A stretch of 64,000 nt of DNA from Rhea pennata (taxonomy: Eukaryota; Chordata; Aves; Rheiformes; Rheidae), in contig NC_084664.1 of NCBI RefSeq assembly GCF_028389875.1, forward strand, positions 114,397,466 through 114,461,465, read 5' to 3'. Numbering within the stretch: the first letter of the stretch is position 1; every line of letters starts with the position of its first letter. The notes beneath the pieces are model-generated. The model did no database searches, was not told the origin of the DNA, and saw only the letters and a program-made list of their open reading frames with translations. Below are positions 12,589-24,600 of this stretch, one piece after another. Made by a program: the position numbers and the translations under genes.

Positions 12589-13290
12589 GTTCCTAACTAC
12601 TCCTATGCTACTGTAATGCTTCATTAGCTGTATAACAGTTGAGCAATCCTGCGGCAGAACTACTGCACACATAATGGTACCTGTAACATTATTTTTAAAA
12701 TAAACTATTTTTTTTACTTTGGCTTCCATGTAGCCTTTCTGTTTTGTGCACAGTGTGAAATTTCCATTGGCGCCCTGACCCAGCCAGGCACTTTGATTCA
12801 GCTACATAGGAAATAGGTCAGCCCGGAGCAATCTAACACACAGATCTGTTGCTAAAAGCAAGCCTGAACTTCAGGAAACAACGAGACTCCCCCCCAAAAA
12901 AGATTTTGCTGTAGGCTTCTCTATTACATCTGTGGCAAAACTCAAGAAAATTGTGTACACCATGGACATTTGAAAAGAAATATTTAACAGTGGAACTTCT
13001 GACTCACGGAAATCACTTTTAATAGTTCGTTGCAAGTGCAAAGACAGAGGGAAACAGGCCGTCGGCCCAGGTAAAGTGTGCCTGCCAGTGGGATCAGCCG
13101 CTTCAGCTTTTAATACACTTGAACAGCAAAAGAAAAATTGGTAGCAGGGATTAGAAAGCACTGCAAATGCTGGGAATTAGCAAGGCCAAAGGAGTTCAGC
13201 AGTGTCAGAATTTGACTTCTGAAAGACTTTTTTTAAAGTCTCTGAGCTTTCACCTTCTGTTTCCTTTGCTTTTTATAAACACATATTCCT
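9111..13290. other. Noncoding stretch, no gene supported
   Basis: AT-rich unique sequence. A cluster of near-repeats of 'ttttaaac' lies at about 9537-9600. A small GC-rich patch is present at 10565-10680. An (AT)n microsatellite is annotated separately. Frames on both strands are below 100 codons and show no recognisable family. Confidence 0.6.
12546..12588. repeat. (AT)n microsatellite
   Basis: Alternating AT over about 43 bases, broken by one 'catat' interruption near 12571. It is self-complementary and could extrude a cruciform. It is likely to be length-polymorphic. Confidence 0.95.
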
Positions 13291-13295
13291 CTAGG

Positions 13296-14060
13296 AATCG
13301 CGTGCACTCTTTTCGGTCCCAGCCTCGGGGCGGCCTGGCCCCACGAGCACTTCCTGGGGGACGAGGCGCTGGACCCTCCGCTGCGGGAAGACCCGATGGC
13401 CCCGTGCGCCCACCTCTGCCTCGGACTGCGGCGGCGGCCGGGCAGCGCCGCAGCTGCGGCGGGGATCCTCACCGGGGATCCGGGCCTCCCGGCTCCTCGG
13501 AAAAGCCCCCGACTTGCTTGGAAAAGCATTTGCTAGCTTTCCGGCCCTGCGACTCCCGCCCGCCGGGCACTGGGGGGCCGCAGACACCCCGGGGGAGCCG
13601 GGGGAGCCCGTCGAGCGGCCTCCCTCCCTCCTCTCTCCCTTACCCCGGGCTCGACAATTTTGGCCGCGCAGCCTCCTCTCCCTCTTCCCTTCCCTCCAAG
13701 CATTTAAAATATTTCCACCCTGAAGCGGACCCGCTCGCGTCGCGCGGGCCGAACGGCGGCGGGGGCGCAGCGGGCCCCGCGCATCCCGCCCCCCGCCCCT
13801 CCGCACGAAGGTGGGCAGCCGCCCCGCTGCGGCCCCCGGCGCGTCCCCCCCCCGGCCCCGGCCCCGGCCCCGGCCCCGGCCCGGCGCGCCGGTGCCCCCG
13901 GCGGCGGCCGTGTGTTTTTTGGACGGGGCGGCGCGCGGGGCGGCCCGTATCAGCGCGGCGGCTCCGCTGCGGCGGGCGGGAGGCTGAGCAGAGCCAGGCT
14001 CCGAGGGTCAAGTACAGGTTGCTGCGCAGGCAAGCGGCGGGGGAGGGGAGCGCTGGGTCA
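13296..14060. promoter_or_regulatory. CpG island 2 (strongest promoter candidate)
   Basis: About 760 bp of dense CpG with no TATA box. Two Sp1-type GC boxes (GGGGCGG) lie at 13925-13931 and 13937-13943, and a run of GGCCCC hexamers lies at 13854-13882. A pyrimidine tract follows immediately downstream. The features fit a TATA-less housekeeping or developmental promoter with a start site near 13.9-14.0 kb. The orientation is unresolved. A 341-codon frame spanning 13167-14192 is Pro/Arg/Ala/Ser low complexity and looks like a by-product of G+C content, so I do not call it a gene. Confidence 0.85.
13845..13890. repeat. C9 run plus (GGCCCC)4-5 hexamer repeat
   Basis: Nine cytosines at 13845-13853 are followed by four exact GGCCCC units (13854-13877) and a partial fifth. 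On the minus strand this gives five or more G-runs of three or more bases separated by CC, so it can in principle fold into a G-quadruplex. Confidence 0.9.
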
Positions 14061-14078
14061 CTCCTCCTTTTTTCCCTG

Positions 14079-14140
14079 TCTCTCCCTTTCTCTCTCTCTC
14101 TCTCTCTTTTTTTTTCTTTTTTCCTCTTTTTTTCCCCCCT
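14079..14140. repeat. 62-nt pure pyrimidine tract with (CT)n core
   Basis: The + strand has no purine from 14079 to 14140. The tract runs through a (TC)n section, then T and C runs. Such tracts directly downstream of CpG-island promoters can bind GAGA-type factors or adopt triplex (H-DNA) structure. That part is general knowledge and not demonstrated here. Confidence 0.9.
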
Positions 14141-14194
14141 CGGAGTGAAGGGAATGTTGGGACTATTCCATCGGTGTGGTATGTCTGTGTAAAC

Positions 14195-14290
14195 ATCATT
14201 AGCTCCGAGGAGCTGACACGCCGTAGATTTTCATTTCTCCTTACAAATCGCTGCCTTCCACAATAAAATACCACGTGTATTAGGCCGAAT
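14195..14290. promoter_or_regulatory. Non-repetitive block beside CpG island 2, possible promoter-proximal conserved element
   Basis: Complex, balanced sequence that includes CATTAGCTCC, a CACGTG E-box near 14272-14277 and isolated CpGs. It lies between the pyrimidine tract and a T25 run. No frame or repeat explains it. Its position near the island makes a regulatory role plausible but unproven. Confidence 0.2.
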
Positions 14291-14389
14291 ATGCTAGGAG
14301 GGGAGACGGAGGTGTTTAGTCGCACTGCCTTTGATCTCCCGCAAAGCACTGCAAAAAAAAACAAAACAAAAGCCTCCACAGAATAATAC

Positions 14390-14414
<25 letters not shown>
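14390..14414. repeat. T25 homopolymer
   Basis: Uninterrupted run of 25 thymines, followed by 'aaatttcccactctccag', so it superficially resembles a splice acceptor. No convincing exon follows. Confidence 0.95.
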
Positions 14415-14420
<6 letters not shown>

Positions 14421-17400
14421 CCCACTCTCCAGCGCGTCTGGCTGCTGATGTTCACATCACGCTGTCTCCTGCGATCCGCCTCTCACCTCTGGGAGCAGCG
14501 AGCCTCAGCACGGAGGCTTCCCCAGCCGCTCCCCCCTTCTGCAACCCCCAAGGGCTGCAGCATTTTAGCAACCAACAGATAAATTCACCCTTCTTCTTCC
14601 GAAGCCCTCCCCCGTTTGCTGGCCTTTGTGGGTATTGCCTCCTTCCCCTTGCTTGGGCATTTTTGCAGGGAGGAGGGAGCTCCTTGGGGCTCTCTCAGCA
14701 CCCTAGCAATGAACCCTGTGAGGCCCCGGCTCTGGCCTCAGGAGCACAGGTTTGGGGTAATACTTTTTCTGTAGGAAACAAGGGAGGCAGAGGGAGGCAG
14801 GCCTTTCGAGCTCGGCTGGCAGTTACGCTGTGCTCCTGCGCTTGCTTGCTCAAGCTCGTGTTTTGTCCCACTACCCAGATCCCGGAGTGCCTTTTGTCGC
14901 TGGCAGAACATCTGCTGTTGCCTCCTGCTACTGATGTCTGCACACCAGGTGACCCCGGCACCCACTGCCCTTGTAACTAAGGCCGCTCACAGAGGCAAAA
15001 TGTGCAGGCGCTGGTCCGGACTCTCCGTTTCCAGGGGTACTCCCGTGTGTGACCAGGAAGCCCTGCCACAGGGCTGCTGTGCTACGCGGTGCCGGTTTGA
15101 TTGCTGATTCAAAACTTGCAAACACTAAACTTTAGCCCCTTCACCTTTGCAAGCCTGATCCTCTTCCAAGAGCTCCAGAGAGCTGACTCTCCTGAGACGC
15201 ACGGTGCATGGCGCAGCACGACCCATTAGCCAGGCTGCATTGGGTAATCTCTCCCTTTTTTGCTTCAGCATTTTCTTTTTTCTATCTCTTTCCAAACTTC
15301 CTCTCCATAAATCTCTGGGACAAGGGTGTGGGCAGAATACCCCTCACTCCCTAGCTCTTCTCCTGGTTTATGGATTTAGTAGCCTGGTAGGGTTGTGTCA
15401 GAGCGTTCGGCTCCTTCCTCCCACTCGCTGTTATTATGATTAATCACCAAGGGCTCAATCAGGGAGCTTTGTTCATCTTCGATACTGTCTTTTCTCAGGC
15501 AAACTGAAGGCATTCGTATGAAAAGCAAGTCCAGAGGAGTTTTTAACGGCTCTCCATACATATATGATTCTGTAAAGTGGAAAATCCATGGCAGTGAGAT
15601 AGCAAGGCTTCTGCCACAAAGGAGTTGTTTTCTACTGTACCTATAGATCTAGAGCTTTCCATAGCCTTCAAAGCCTCAGTTTTAGAAAGACAGCTGGGTA
15701 ACTAAGGACAGCATTTTGCTTAATAGGTGTCAAAAGTCAGAGGGCAAGTGAAGTTATCATTTTTCCAGTGTCTGAGAATCTAGCCCTCATTCTTTGAATA
15801 CATTTTTATGCCACATGATTGCAGTTGAGGGACTGATAGGCTGGAGCCCACACCATGACCAAATAGGTGAAGGAATTAGGAGTCCACATTTCTCAGCTAG
15901 AGCTGAAAAACTGGAACCATTCATTCCTCTTAACAAAATGTCATCAATTAGGCAGAAAAACCCAAGCAATGAATCCAAAGGTCTTTGCTGAATTCATGTT
16001 GTTCCTTGCAATTCCTTTTAATAAATAAAATACCCATCTCAAATGTAATCCTCTAACTGCAAAGGAGGAGATGTCCATTTCCAGGTTTGGAGAATCTTCT
16101 CATCTGGTCAGAAAATGTGATTCCTGTGGTCTAAGATTTTCTCAAAGTATAAATGCAACAATTCCAACATCACTAATAAATTAATTGTATACAAAATACT
16201 GAAATTACTAGACTGCCTGGTTTAAAAGCAACTGGTTTATATGACCAGCTGCTTTCCCTCCCTTCTAAGACGTGCAGAATCACTTTACTATCCTTGGTGT
16301 TACGTGTCCCACTGTCCACACTAGATTATTCAGCTCACTGGGTGATACAGCAGGCTGACTGATCTTACAGCAATGGTTTTCAGGTTTGCCAGGTTTTCAG
16401 TGTCTGTCATCAATGAATGACATCTTACAGAAACAATGTGCCCTCATTTTTATCATTGGAGCTGCCTGAGTGCCTAATAATTATCTTGAGTAAATAAAAG
16501 TTTTTTTTTCTTTTACCTACGTTCACCTTTTCATGTGGCTTGTGCATTTATTCGATGTTAATAGTTAGTGTATAGTTAAATGGCAGAAATATGTACCAAA
16601 ACAATAAATTTTAAAACAGTGTTGATGGAAAGACAATTTTTAATTCAGGTATGTTGGCAATCACATAAAAATAAGGCAATAATATTTAAGTTTTTGTAAC
16701 TTGGGCTCAGTGGAATGAAATGTAAATATCTAGCTGGAACTAATGAGGTCTATTGTTGGATCTGCAGTATGAATCACATATAAGCAACTGTTTGTGAATA
16801 TCTGTACATGCCAAAGTTTCTTGAAATCGTTCAGAAAATAGTTTTGAATAAAGGTTCTTAAAAATATTGTAACTTGTTTGCTGACAGCTCACAAACAGAC
16901 TAAGCCAGGCCCTCTAGATAAATTATTTGCAATGAATTCTTTGCTTGGATCTAGTTCTCCTCCTCCTCCTCAGGCAGTATTTTTAAAGTGAACGGTCACT
17001 GATTACTTGCATTTTCAGCTCCAGAGATTTGGAAGCAAAAAGAGTTCACAGAAGTGAGTGGATTTTTTTCCTCGTTTTGTACATTAGTATAAATTCCAAT
17101 ATAATACAAACATGTCTGCTATAAATTATGACTTAAACATGGGCTCATCATGCAGAGTGTCTATAGATTCTGTCCCTAAATTAAGAACTGTTAGCTGATT
17201 CCCCTGAAAGGGTCACCGGTGTGAACTCTCTGGGCAATGGAAAGTCTTGTGGGCAGACTCGTTTTGCTGGCCACAAAACAAATTGTAAAGAACTGAAAAG
17301 GCTTTTCCCAAGGCTAGCTACCAGTTCATAGCTCATGGAACATGTAAAACATTCTGGAACATTCAGAAATTAAAATGCAACTTTACATGTGATTTTTTTT

Positions 17401-18300
17401 ATCATTTTAATATATACTAATATGAAATAGGATAATTTTTCTAGGAGCATATGATAAATTACAACCTCTCATTATGGACTTGCACACCAGTGATACATTC
17501 CTGCACACCAGTGATAACTGCAGAGGAGCTATAAATGGCATTTCCCCTTTGTATTCTTTGAAAACCTTTGGTTATTGTAAAATCACTAGCTGTCTTGAGC
17601 TTAGCGGCACTTACATTTTGTTTTAGTGTTTCCTGGTTACAAGTATACAAATGGGTTAGTTTCAGGATGTTTCCTCCTGGCACTAAACTGTTTAATGTAA
17701 CTGCTGTTTTTGAGCTGGTCTTCACATTATTGTGAGTGCTAGGTACTGACCAAGCCAAATTTTACTCTCGTGAACAGTCACACTGACCTCAGTGCACTTG
17801 GGTAGGATGAACTGCTGAGTCCCTCCATCATTGCCAGCGGCGCCTGTGCCGCTACCCTCCTTGCCCTCTTGCACCGTGCTGCGGCACTGCCCACTGATTC
17901 TGCTGCTGGAGTTGGGCTGGCTCTGCACCTTGTGCCAGTATAACGCTACCATGATAGTCAAATAGTGCAGTTTCGTAGTACAGACCCAGTCATACAGGTA
18001 GGAAGGTGCATTATACTTCTGTTTCTGCTCGTGTGTAGCCGTATCTGCCAGTCTTGACCTGTTCTAAGGTGCAGCGAAGCAAGAGCTGGAAGCACAGAAT
18101 GGCCTCGGCTTCTTGCAGGAACAAGACTTTGACAAATTGTTCTAAGAGGTGCAACTGTTTCCATGCACAGTCCCAACACTGCCAGCATTTGTGCAGTAGC
18201 CACATCGTATGCTGTTTACCAGCTTGCCTAAAATTGCGAGATCAGTGCGAACACTCGTTTATGGACATAAAAATTCCAGCTTTATGGATGCTCTAAAATT
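14415..18300. other. Noncoding stretch, no gene supported
   Basis: No exon or repeat family is recognised. From about 16180 to 16880 the sequence is AT-rich and complex, with several TAAT cores, and could be a conserved noncoding element. A 21-bp-period direct repeat of 'tgcacaccagtgata' lies at 17481-17516. Confidence 0.55.
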
Positions 18301-18519
18301 GTGCTCCTTGAACGTTCCCAAGCGTGTGTCCCCCCGCTCTGTGTCTGCGTTGGCACAGCGTGGCCCTCGGGGGTGGCTCTGCTGGGCATCCCGCGGCCGC
18401 GGCGCCGGCAGAGGGAGCTCAGGGCGGATCGCAGCGCTGCCCGGGTGCCGCCGCTGCAGCGCCGCGGACCTGCAGATGCCACATGAGTATAGATGCCACT
18501 GCAAACTGAATGACAGAAG
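18300..18519 (+). promoter_or_regulatory. Small CpG cluster with strong splice donor: possible first exon
   Basis: A short CpG-rich patch (about 18300-18480) is followed by AT-richer DNA ending in GAAG/GTAAGG, with the GT at 18520-18521. This is a near-consensus 5' splice site on the + strand. The arrangement is what a short 5' noncoding exon driven by a small CpG promoter looks like. Coding frames across the patch exist in several phases and none resembles a known protein. It could equally be a methylated relic of GC-rich DNA. Confidence 0.3.
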
Positions 18520-18635
18520 GTAAGGCTCAGTGGCTGCTTTCTAGAAGCAGGCAAAAGTAGTTAGGAAATGTGTGCTTTGAAGAATCTGAGAAACAATTTC
18601 TTCCTAACAGAGAAGGGGACAAAACAATTCAAACT

Positions 18636-18720
18636 ATGCATAGAATTTAAGGCCGGAAGAGACTACTGTGATCACATAGCAAAGCATTACTGGGCCGTGT
18701 AACATCATCAGCTGCAGTCA
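18636..18720 (-). mobile_element. Ancient CR1 LINE 3'-end fragment
   Basis: The run 'agaatttaaggccggaagag' followed by 'tgatcacatag' matches, with decay, the 3' end of old amniote CR1 copies in antisense ('...aaggccagaagggaccattgtgatcatctag...'). The fragment is short and 5'-truncated, as is usual for CR1. Recognition is from memory of the family. The right boundary is approximate. Confidence 0.55.
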
Positions 18721-18800
18721 GCACCCTGTGATAATGGTCCTTTATACTGACGAAATAGTGTCTTTACACTGAATTTAGTCAGCAGGTATCAAATGCAAAC

Positions 18801-21520
18801 CTTAGGAATGTGGTGTGACATATTTCATGTGTAAATTAAAAAAAATGGGAGGACCAAAATTATACCTTTCCATATCTGCTTACGAACATTACAGCACAGC
18901 ATCTGAGGTGAGGCATTTTCCACTGTGTGCTTTGTAATCCTAGGTAATAGACCTTTTTTATGCTCGCGTGCAGATGCACCATCAGTTTGGGTGCTCAGTT
19001 TTAAGTGTAAAACCTTTGTTTTGCCAATAGGCCCATTTAAATGACAACCATGTATGCCACGCTCAGAAGCTCTTTGCAGGGAACATACCTCTTCAGTGTG
19101 GTTATTTTCCTCAAAGACAGATCGACTCACTTGCCGCTGCCTTCAAAATGGGTCTAGATGCACGCTCAGGCATTTAACTTCAGTTTCATTTTCTCTTTTG
19201 GTTACTTTCCAAAAACTAAATATGGTTCTCTTCCTATCATTTATGCCTCATCTTGCCTCTTAATGACCCCCTGCTCTGGTGCCAGACTCATCAGGCTCAG
19301 AATGGAAGTTTAAGATGGTGTTGTCATTGTTGGTCTTGGCAAAACTCCCGTGTGCTCTGGAGGTGCCAAACAGGTTACATTTATTTTCATTAGCATCAGC
19401 TGGCACAGCAGCCGTTGTTTGGGTTTGGTGACAGTGATGCCTTAAGTCAATCCTTTGGGCCCAGGCCTTGGTCTTCTACTTTGAAATAGCTACTAAAAGT
19501 CATTAAGCAGTGCAACAGTTACTAGACATCCCAGATTTCTCTCTTATATGATCATAACTTGTGTTTTTCCAGGTATTTTTCAGGGCAGGCAACAGCTGGT
19601 GCCCTTGAGCATCTAGAAGAACAGCTACCTTGGACACACTGGACCTAGTGAATATGCACAAAGCAGCTGGGCTCCTTTACCACCCACAAAACGTTGATTG
19701 CCTTGGCCTGCGGGCAATGTGTGCATTTGCAGCAGCCTGCAGTCGGCATGGCAGTCAGTGCCACTCAGATCTGTGAGACAGTCCTGCTTGGAGAGGTGTG
19801 ACTTCTGATTTAGCTTCACTGCCAGAATCAGTAGCTTAGTTACTAAAGCAGCTCCTGTCAAGTTTTCTGTCTGAGGTGTTATCTGGGCCGCTGGCTGCAA
19901 ATGACTTGAGCTGCCAGTGCATGGAGCAGCACTCAGCAGTGATCCTTCCTCTCCCAAATTCATCAAAGCTCCTTTTTCTTTCCTATACAATTATTTCACC
20001 CACCACTAAAGCTGTTTTATCCTTTTAACTAGTGCAAGTATTTTCACTTTTTCAGGGAAAGCGAGTACATGTCGTATGCCACTCGCACTCGGAGGTGTTA
20101 CCTCCTCCCATTGAACTTCCCTGACATGACATGTTGTATGGGCAGCAGAACAAATATATAACTGCAAGAGGCAGGAAATAGCCCCAGAACTGGCTCTGGT
20201 GCTGTTTCCTACTGAACTGAAAGCTCATCTTGCTGGTACACAGCATAGCTCTTAAGCTGCAAACTCCCTAGCATATAACACAAGCTGGCAAAATGTGACA
20301 TCTGATTGAAACATAACATGCCACTGCTTTTTTGTGTGATATGCCAAAACTGACAAGTACGAATTTAAATTTAAATTCAGTTTTCACTCATTTTCAAAGA
20401 CATACAGTGCTTGTAATGATTGTTTATTTGATTTGAACAAATAATTCCTGGGATTTTTATCTCTAGAAACATGAGAATTAATCTTTCAGGGGAAGAACAA
20501 CTGAACAGTACAGGTGCTGTTACAAAGTGCAATAGAGCATGATGCCTTGTGGCCAGTTTTTCTCGCTTCTGCATCAGTTTCTCTCTGAGCTGTCAAAGAC
20601 TGCAATTTAATGCATATTAAAATATTATTTCCTGGATTGTTCCAAATGTTGTTTCCTGGGGGAAGAAATAATAAAATAAACGGAAAACTCTTATTTAAAA
20701 AAACAGACAGCCCTCTCAATCAAACAAACACTAAAATCTGCCATGCTGGATTAAAAGGACAATGGAAAAGGAAATGAAACATAAGAACATGCTTAACTTT
20801 AAGCAAACAAGTAGCCTTATAGAAGAGACTCAGCTGTAAAACAATAGGGTATCTCACACTGTAGCAGTGAAGTCCATGTCTACGTGGATTCTTGGCATGT
20901 AGTATTAACTGCCTGTGCATTTGCTACAGCTTTCTGGTTCACAGCAGATCCCAGGCAATAGTTCTCCATCGTTAAGTTTTTCTAAATTCTCCCAAACAAT
21001 CTTAATGTGAGTACAGTACAACCTTGAGAGCAGTCCTGGAAGATATCCGAATGTCCAGTTCTCAAAACAAGATTTCAACATGCGTCACGTCCCTCCTTGG
21101 ATTATTTTGGCCAAGGGTGACAGGATCAACCAGAATTCCAGGTTACAGTTCATTAGTCCATGACAGCTAGATTATCTCTGTCTGCAAGTAGGACAGTTCT
21201 GACCATACACATTAAGATTATTTAAACATTTCCTAGGATATTTATCTTGATGCAATTTTTGTGTCTCTGAGCAGAAATAGAACCAGTTAGACCTGAGCTG
21301 TAGGTGTAATCAGCTAGCTAAACAGCTGCCAATTTGCAAATAAGTTCTACTTCAAATGACTTTATATGTAAAAAGAGGAGCCAGTCTGAGATGCTTTCAA
21401 ATCAGGATCCTCAGAATGCATCTTCCAACAGAACTGGGCTCTTTTCATTTGATTGGCTTGGTTTTATGCTATGCTGGGGAATCAGGAAAAAAAGTACTTT
21501 AAAATCATTCTAAATTAGCG
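18801..21520. other. Noncoding stretch, no gene supported
   Basis: Unique AT-rich sequence. It includes an 18-bp perfect palindrome, GAATTTAAATTTAAATTC, at 20361-20378. Frames at 18825-19130 and 19625-19990 (both minus) show no known domain. Confidence 0.6.
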
Positions 21521-21529
21521 AAACAAATT

Positions 21530-21680
21530 ATCAAGGGTATGGGTATTAGTCATTGGAACGCTTTACTCTGGGAGAGGATGAATCCTCCCAAGCTTAATGT
21601 CATGAGATCAAGGCTGGACATCTTTGAGAAAGGCTTGTTTCAGACAAGAAAAGGTATTGATCTCAGCTTGCAATTAATTA
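21530..21680 (+). mobile_element. Ancient CR1 LINE fragment (end of ORF2)
   Basis: The stretch containing 'attggaacgctttactctggg', 'aatcctccc' and 'gatcaaggctggacatctttgag' corresponds in order to the conserved C-terminal coding end of CR1 ORF2 (the W-x-x-L-P ... L-K-x-R-L-D region) in sense orientation. It is riddled with substitutions and carries no open frame. Confidence 0.5.
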
Positions 21681-24600
21681 ATTGTACATCAGATAGGAAT
21701 GGCTGACAAGTAACCTGAAAATGTGATAAAAATCTGTGGAAGCAGATTAGTGGAGTCCCTTACTTAATCTCTCAGTGTGATAGTCAGAAAAATTCTGTAC
21801 TCACAGATGAATTGAGTGTTGCCTGAAGAGTGGCTGAGTCAGTACAGCTATCAACTCCCTCTCTCAGAGCTACATTGGCTCTGCAGTGCTGACTGCAGAA
21901 AAAAAAAACTTGTTTATTGATTGTCAATGAAGTATGACTTGAATATGCACAATATTCAAATAGTTAGAATAAGAAAAAGATGATTCTACATCATCAGTGT
22001 TCTGGCTATTACTGTATGTAGCGGGACTGAGTTGATCCAATTATCTTTTTGGTTAGTTGTTTTAAGGAAAACAACTCCCATCTTAGAAGAACTAAAAGTC
22101 ATCCTAGAAAAGAAAAAGTTGAATCAGATAAGGAAAATGATTGCTGGAAACATCATGGAAAGTAAAAGCTGCCCTTTATTTAACTCTTTCCTCTCCATTC
22201 CCATGTGAAATGTTAAAAAGATGGGAAGAAAAAAGCATTTAAGATACAGAAACTGAAAAAAAAGTAAAAAGATAAAATAAAAAATGGTGTATGTCATTAC
22301 AAAATACTCTGAAATTTTGGAAGAAACACATACTTTGCTTCTTATTCTCCCCAGGCAAAAATAATACAAAAACATTTCAGCCTGTTCTAGTGATGACTTT
22401 GTAGGACTGACCCCCATGCAGAGAGCCAAAGCAATGTCTGTGACTCAGATAAGACATAACAAGTCCTGTTTTGAAGACAGCTTTTCACAAAGGATAAATT
22501 CCACTATTTAAATAGATTCAGGCAGCCCTATCTAAGATGAGACAGACTTTCTAGTACCATCTTAGCAGCAATGGCTATGGCTGATGATGCTCTTTCAACC
22601 CCAGTTCTTATTTTTGGGTGTTTATCACAAGTTTGATTTGCGGCCATTGTGCTAAGTATGGTGCAAACCACACCAATGAAGCAAAGCTTTGCTTGCAGCT
22701 TTTTAAAATGACCCTTATGCTTATAAAAAGGAAGGGCCTTATATATTTAGAAAGTATGGCAGAATTACATTTGTATTTTGTGTAAGAGCAGGACATTATT
22801 CAATGACAGAATAAAAAAGCCACAGAGTTGAACAATGGGCAGCAATTGATTTGATTTTAGCTCCTGTAGATTAAAAACTCTTTTTGACAAGTTTCAGAAT
22901 TCTCCCAGACTTGCTTGTCCATGCTAACAAATGTACTTGGCCAACAGTAACCAACATGATTAAGAGTCACACCTCTGTTACCAGATCTCCAAGCATGTCA
23001 ACCACCAGAAGGCTCATGGTTGAATTTCCCGTGTATAATGTGTAGCCATTTGAACCAGCAGGATAAATATGCTAAATACTCCCACTAGGGGATGGTAGAT
23101 CCTTCACCAACTTTGGTGGAAACTGCTTTGTACTGATGGATATGAGCAAAATGTAGAATAATGAATAATTAGGTCTATACAAGATAAGTTCCGGTTACAT
23201 GTGCAAGACAGAACTTGGGGCTTTGATCCGCTGAAACAAATGACATGAGCTTGTTGTGTCTGAAACTATACAGTAGTTGTGTGGGTTGTCTAACTTCAAG
23301 CAGAGGAACTCAGATATGCACTGGAAGTGTTCAGAGCATTCAGAGTAACTATCGCCAAGGGCCAAATTTCTAATGGGGGTTGTCACTCTACAGACTTGGA
23401 GAGATTTAACGTAGCTGTCAATTCAAAGAAGGTCTTCATCTAGTCTTTTTTCACTCCTTTACAGCACATTAGGAAACCACGCTACTTAGATTGTGTTTTC
23501 TCCATGCTCTCTGTAAATTCTGCCATCATCTCTGTCCAGCAAAACTTCACTGGTTGATGAGTACCTGAAGACAAGGACAAGGTTTGTCTCATCTTCCATT
23601 TCTTGTCTCCGATGATTCTACATGTTCAAAGGGACCTTTGTACATGAATTGAACTCTCCCAGACCATGTTCATGCTTTCTTTCTTTATTTATTTTTTTTT
23701 CTTTTTTAGTTTTCTGTGGCTGGAGTCAGAAAACTCAAAATTTGGGACTCCCTATTTGTCATTCCATGGATGGAAAATACATTTTAGATCTAAAGTGGGA
23801 GTTAATACCATAACGCAGCTCTCAGAATGAAGGTAACATAAAGCTCATATGTATATACTATATGGCAACATTTTTTACAGAGTATTTATGACTGCAAATG
23901 TACTTTGAAGTAATATAAGAATTGATTAACTGCCTCACATTCTCATCCCCTCCTTGGAGAGATCTGTGGAAATTGCAGCACACTCAATGGAAGTTGCATG
24001 AGAGCTACAAAACGTTGGTTCTAGCCTAGAGCTGCAGTTACAAATGGAGCCATTTTTCCAATGGCTGTACAGGGCAAAGCAGGGTGCTGCTTGCTGTTAG
24101 CACTCTCGTAAATTCATTTTTCTCTTTTCCTTTTTTTAGTATTTCTCCTCCCACACCTTTGCCCTCTTTGCCTTTCTGAACTTTCACAGATATTTAAACA
24201 TTGGCTTTGGTATTGAAACCGGGCCCTGAGCTGTGAAAAACAAGGAAACCTTCTGAAGAAATAACCTAAGTGTAACACCAGATAAATTAAGAGTGCTCTC
24301 TGCTGTCATTCAGCAAAACCATGTGCAGACAGAGAACTTTCACAGCTATTAAAAAAAAATGTGCTATTCAGTGCAAACTTGCCATCTGGCTCCTAGTGCT
24401 GGATTCCACTACAGTGTGCTTCTTGAGATTGCACTCATCTGCCAGCCTCCCCCTCTCCTCCCAAGGCACTTAGGAAGACTCTTCTGGGAATATAAAGTGA
24501 ATTATTTTATCCCAATCACTATGCAGCTAACTATACATGGTGATTAAACAAAGACACCCCATTTCTGCTATTGGAGGCAAAGGTTTTCTTGCTAATCATA

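Noticed and set aside
13167..14192. 341-codon open frame across CpG island 2
   Set aside because: The product is Pro/Arg/Ala/Ser low complexity, long frames also exist on the opposite strand, and no domain is visible. Stop codons are simply rare in such GC-rich DNA.
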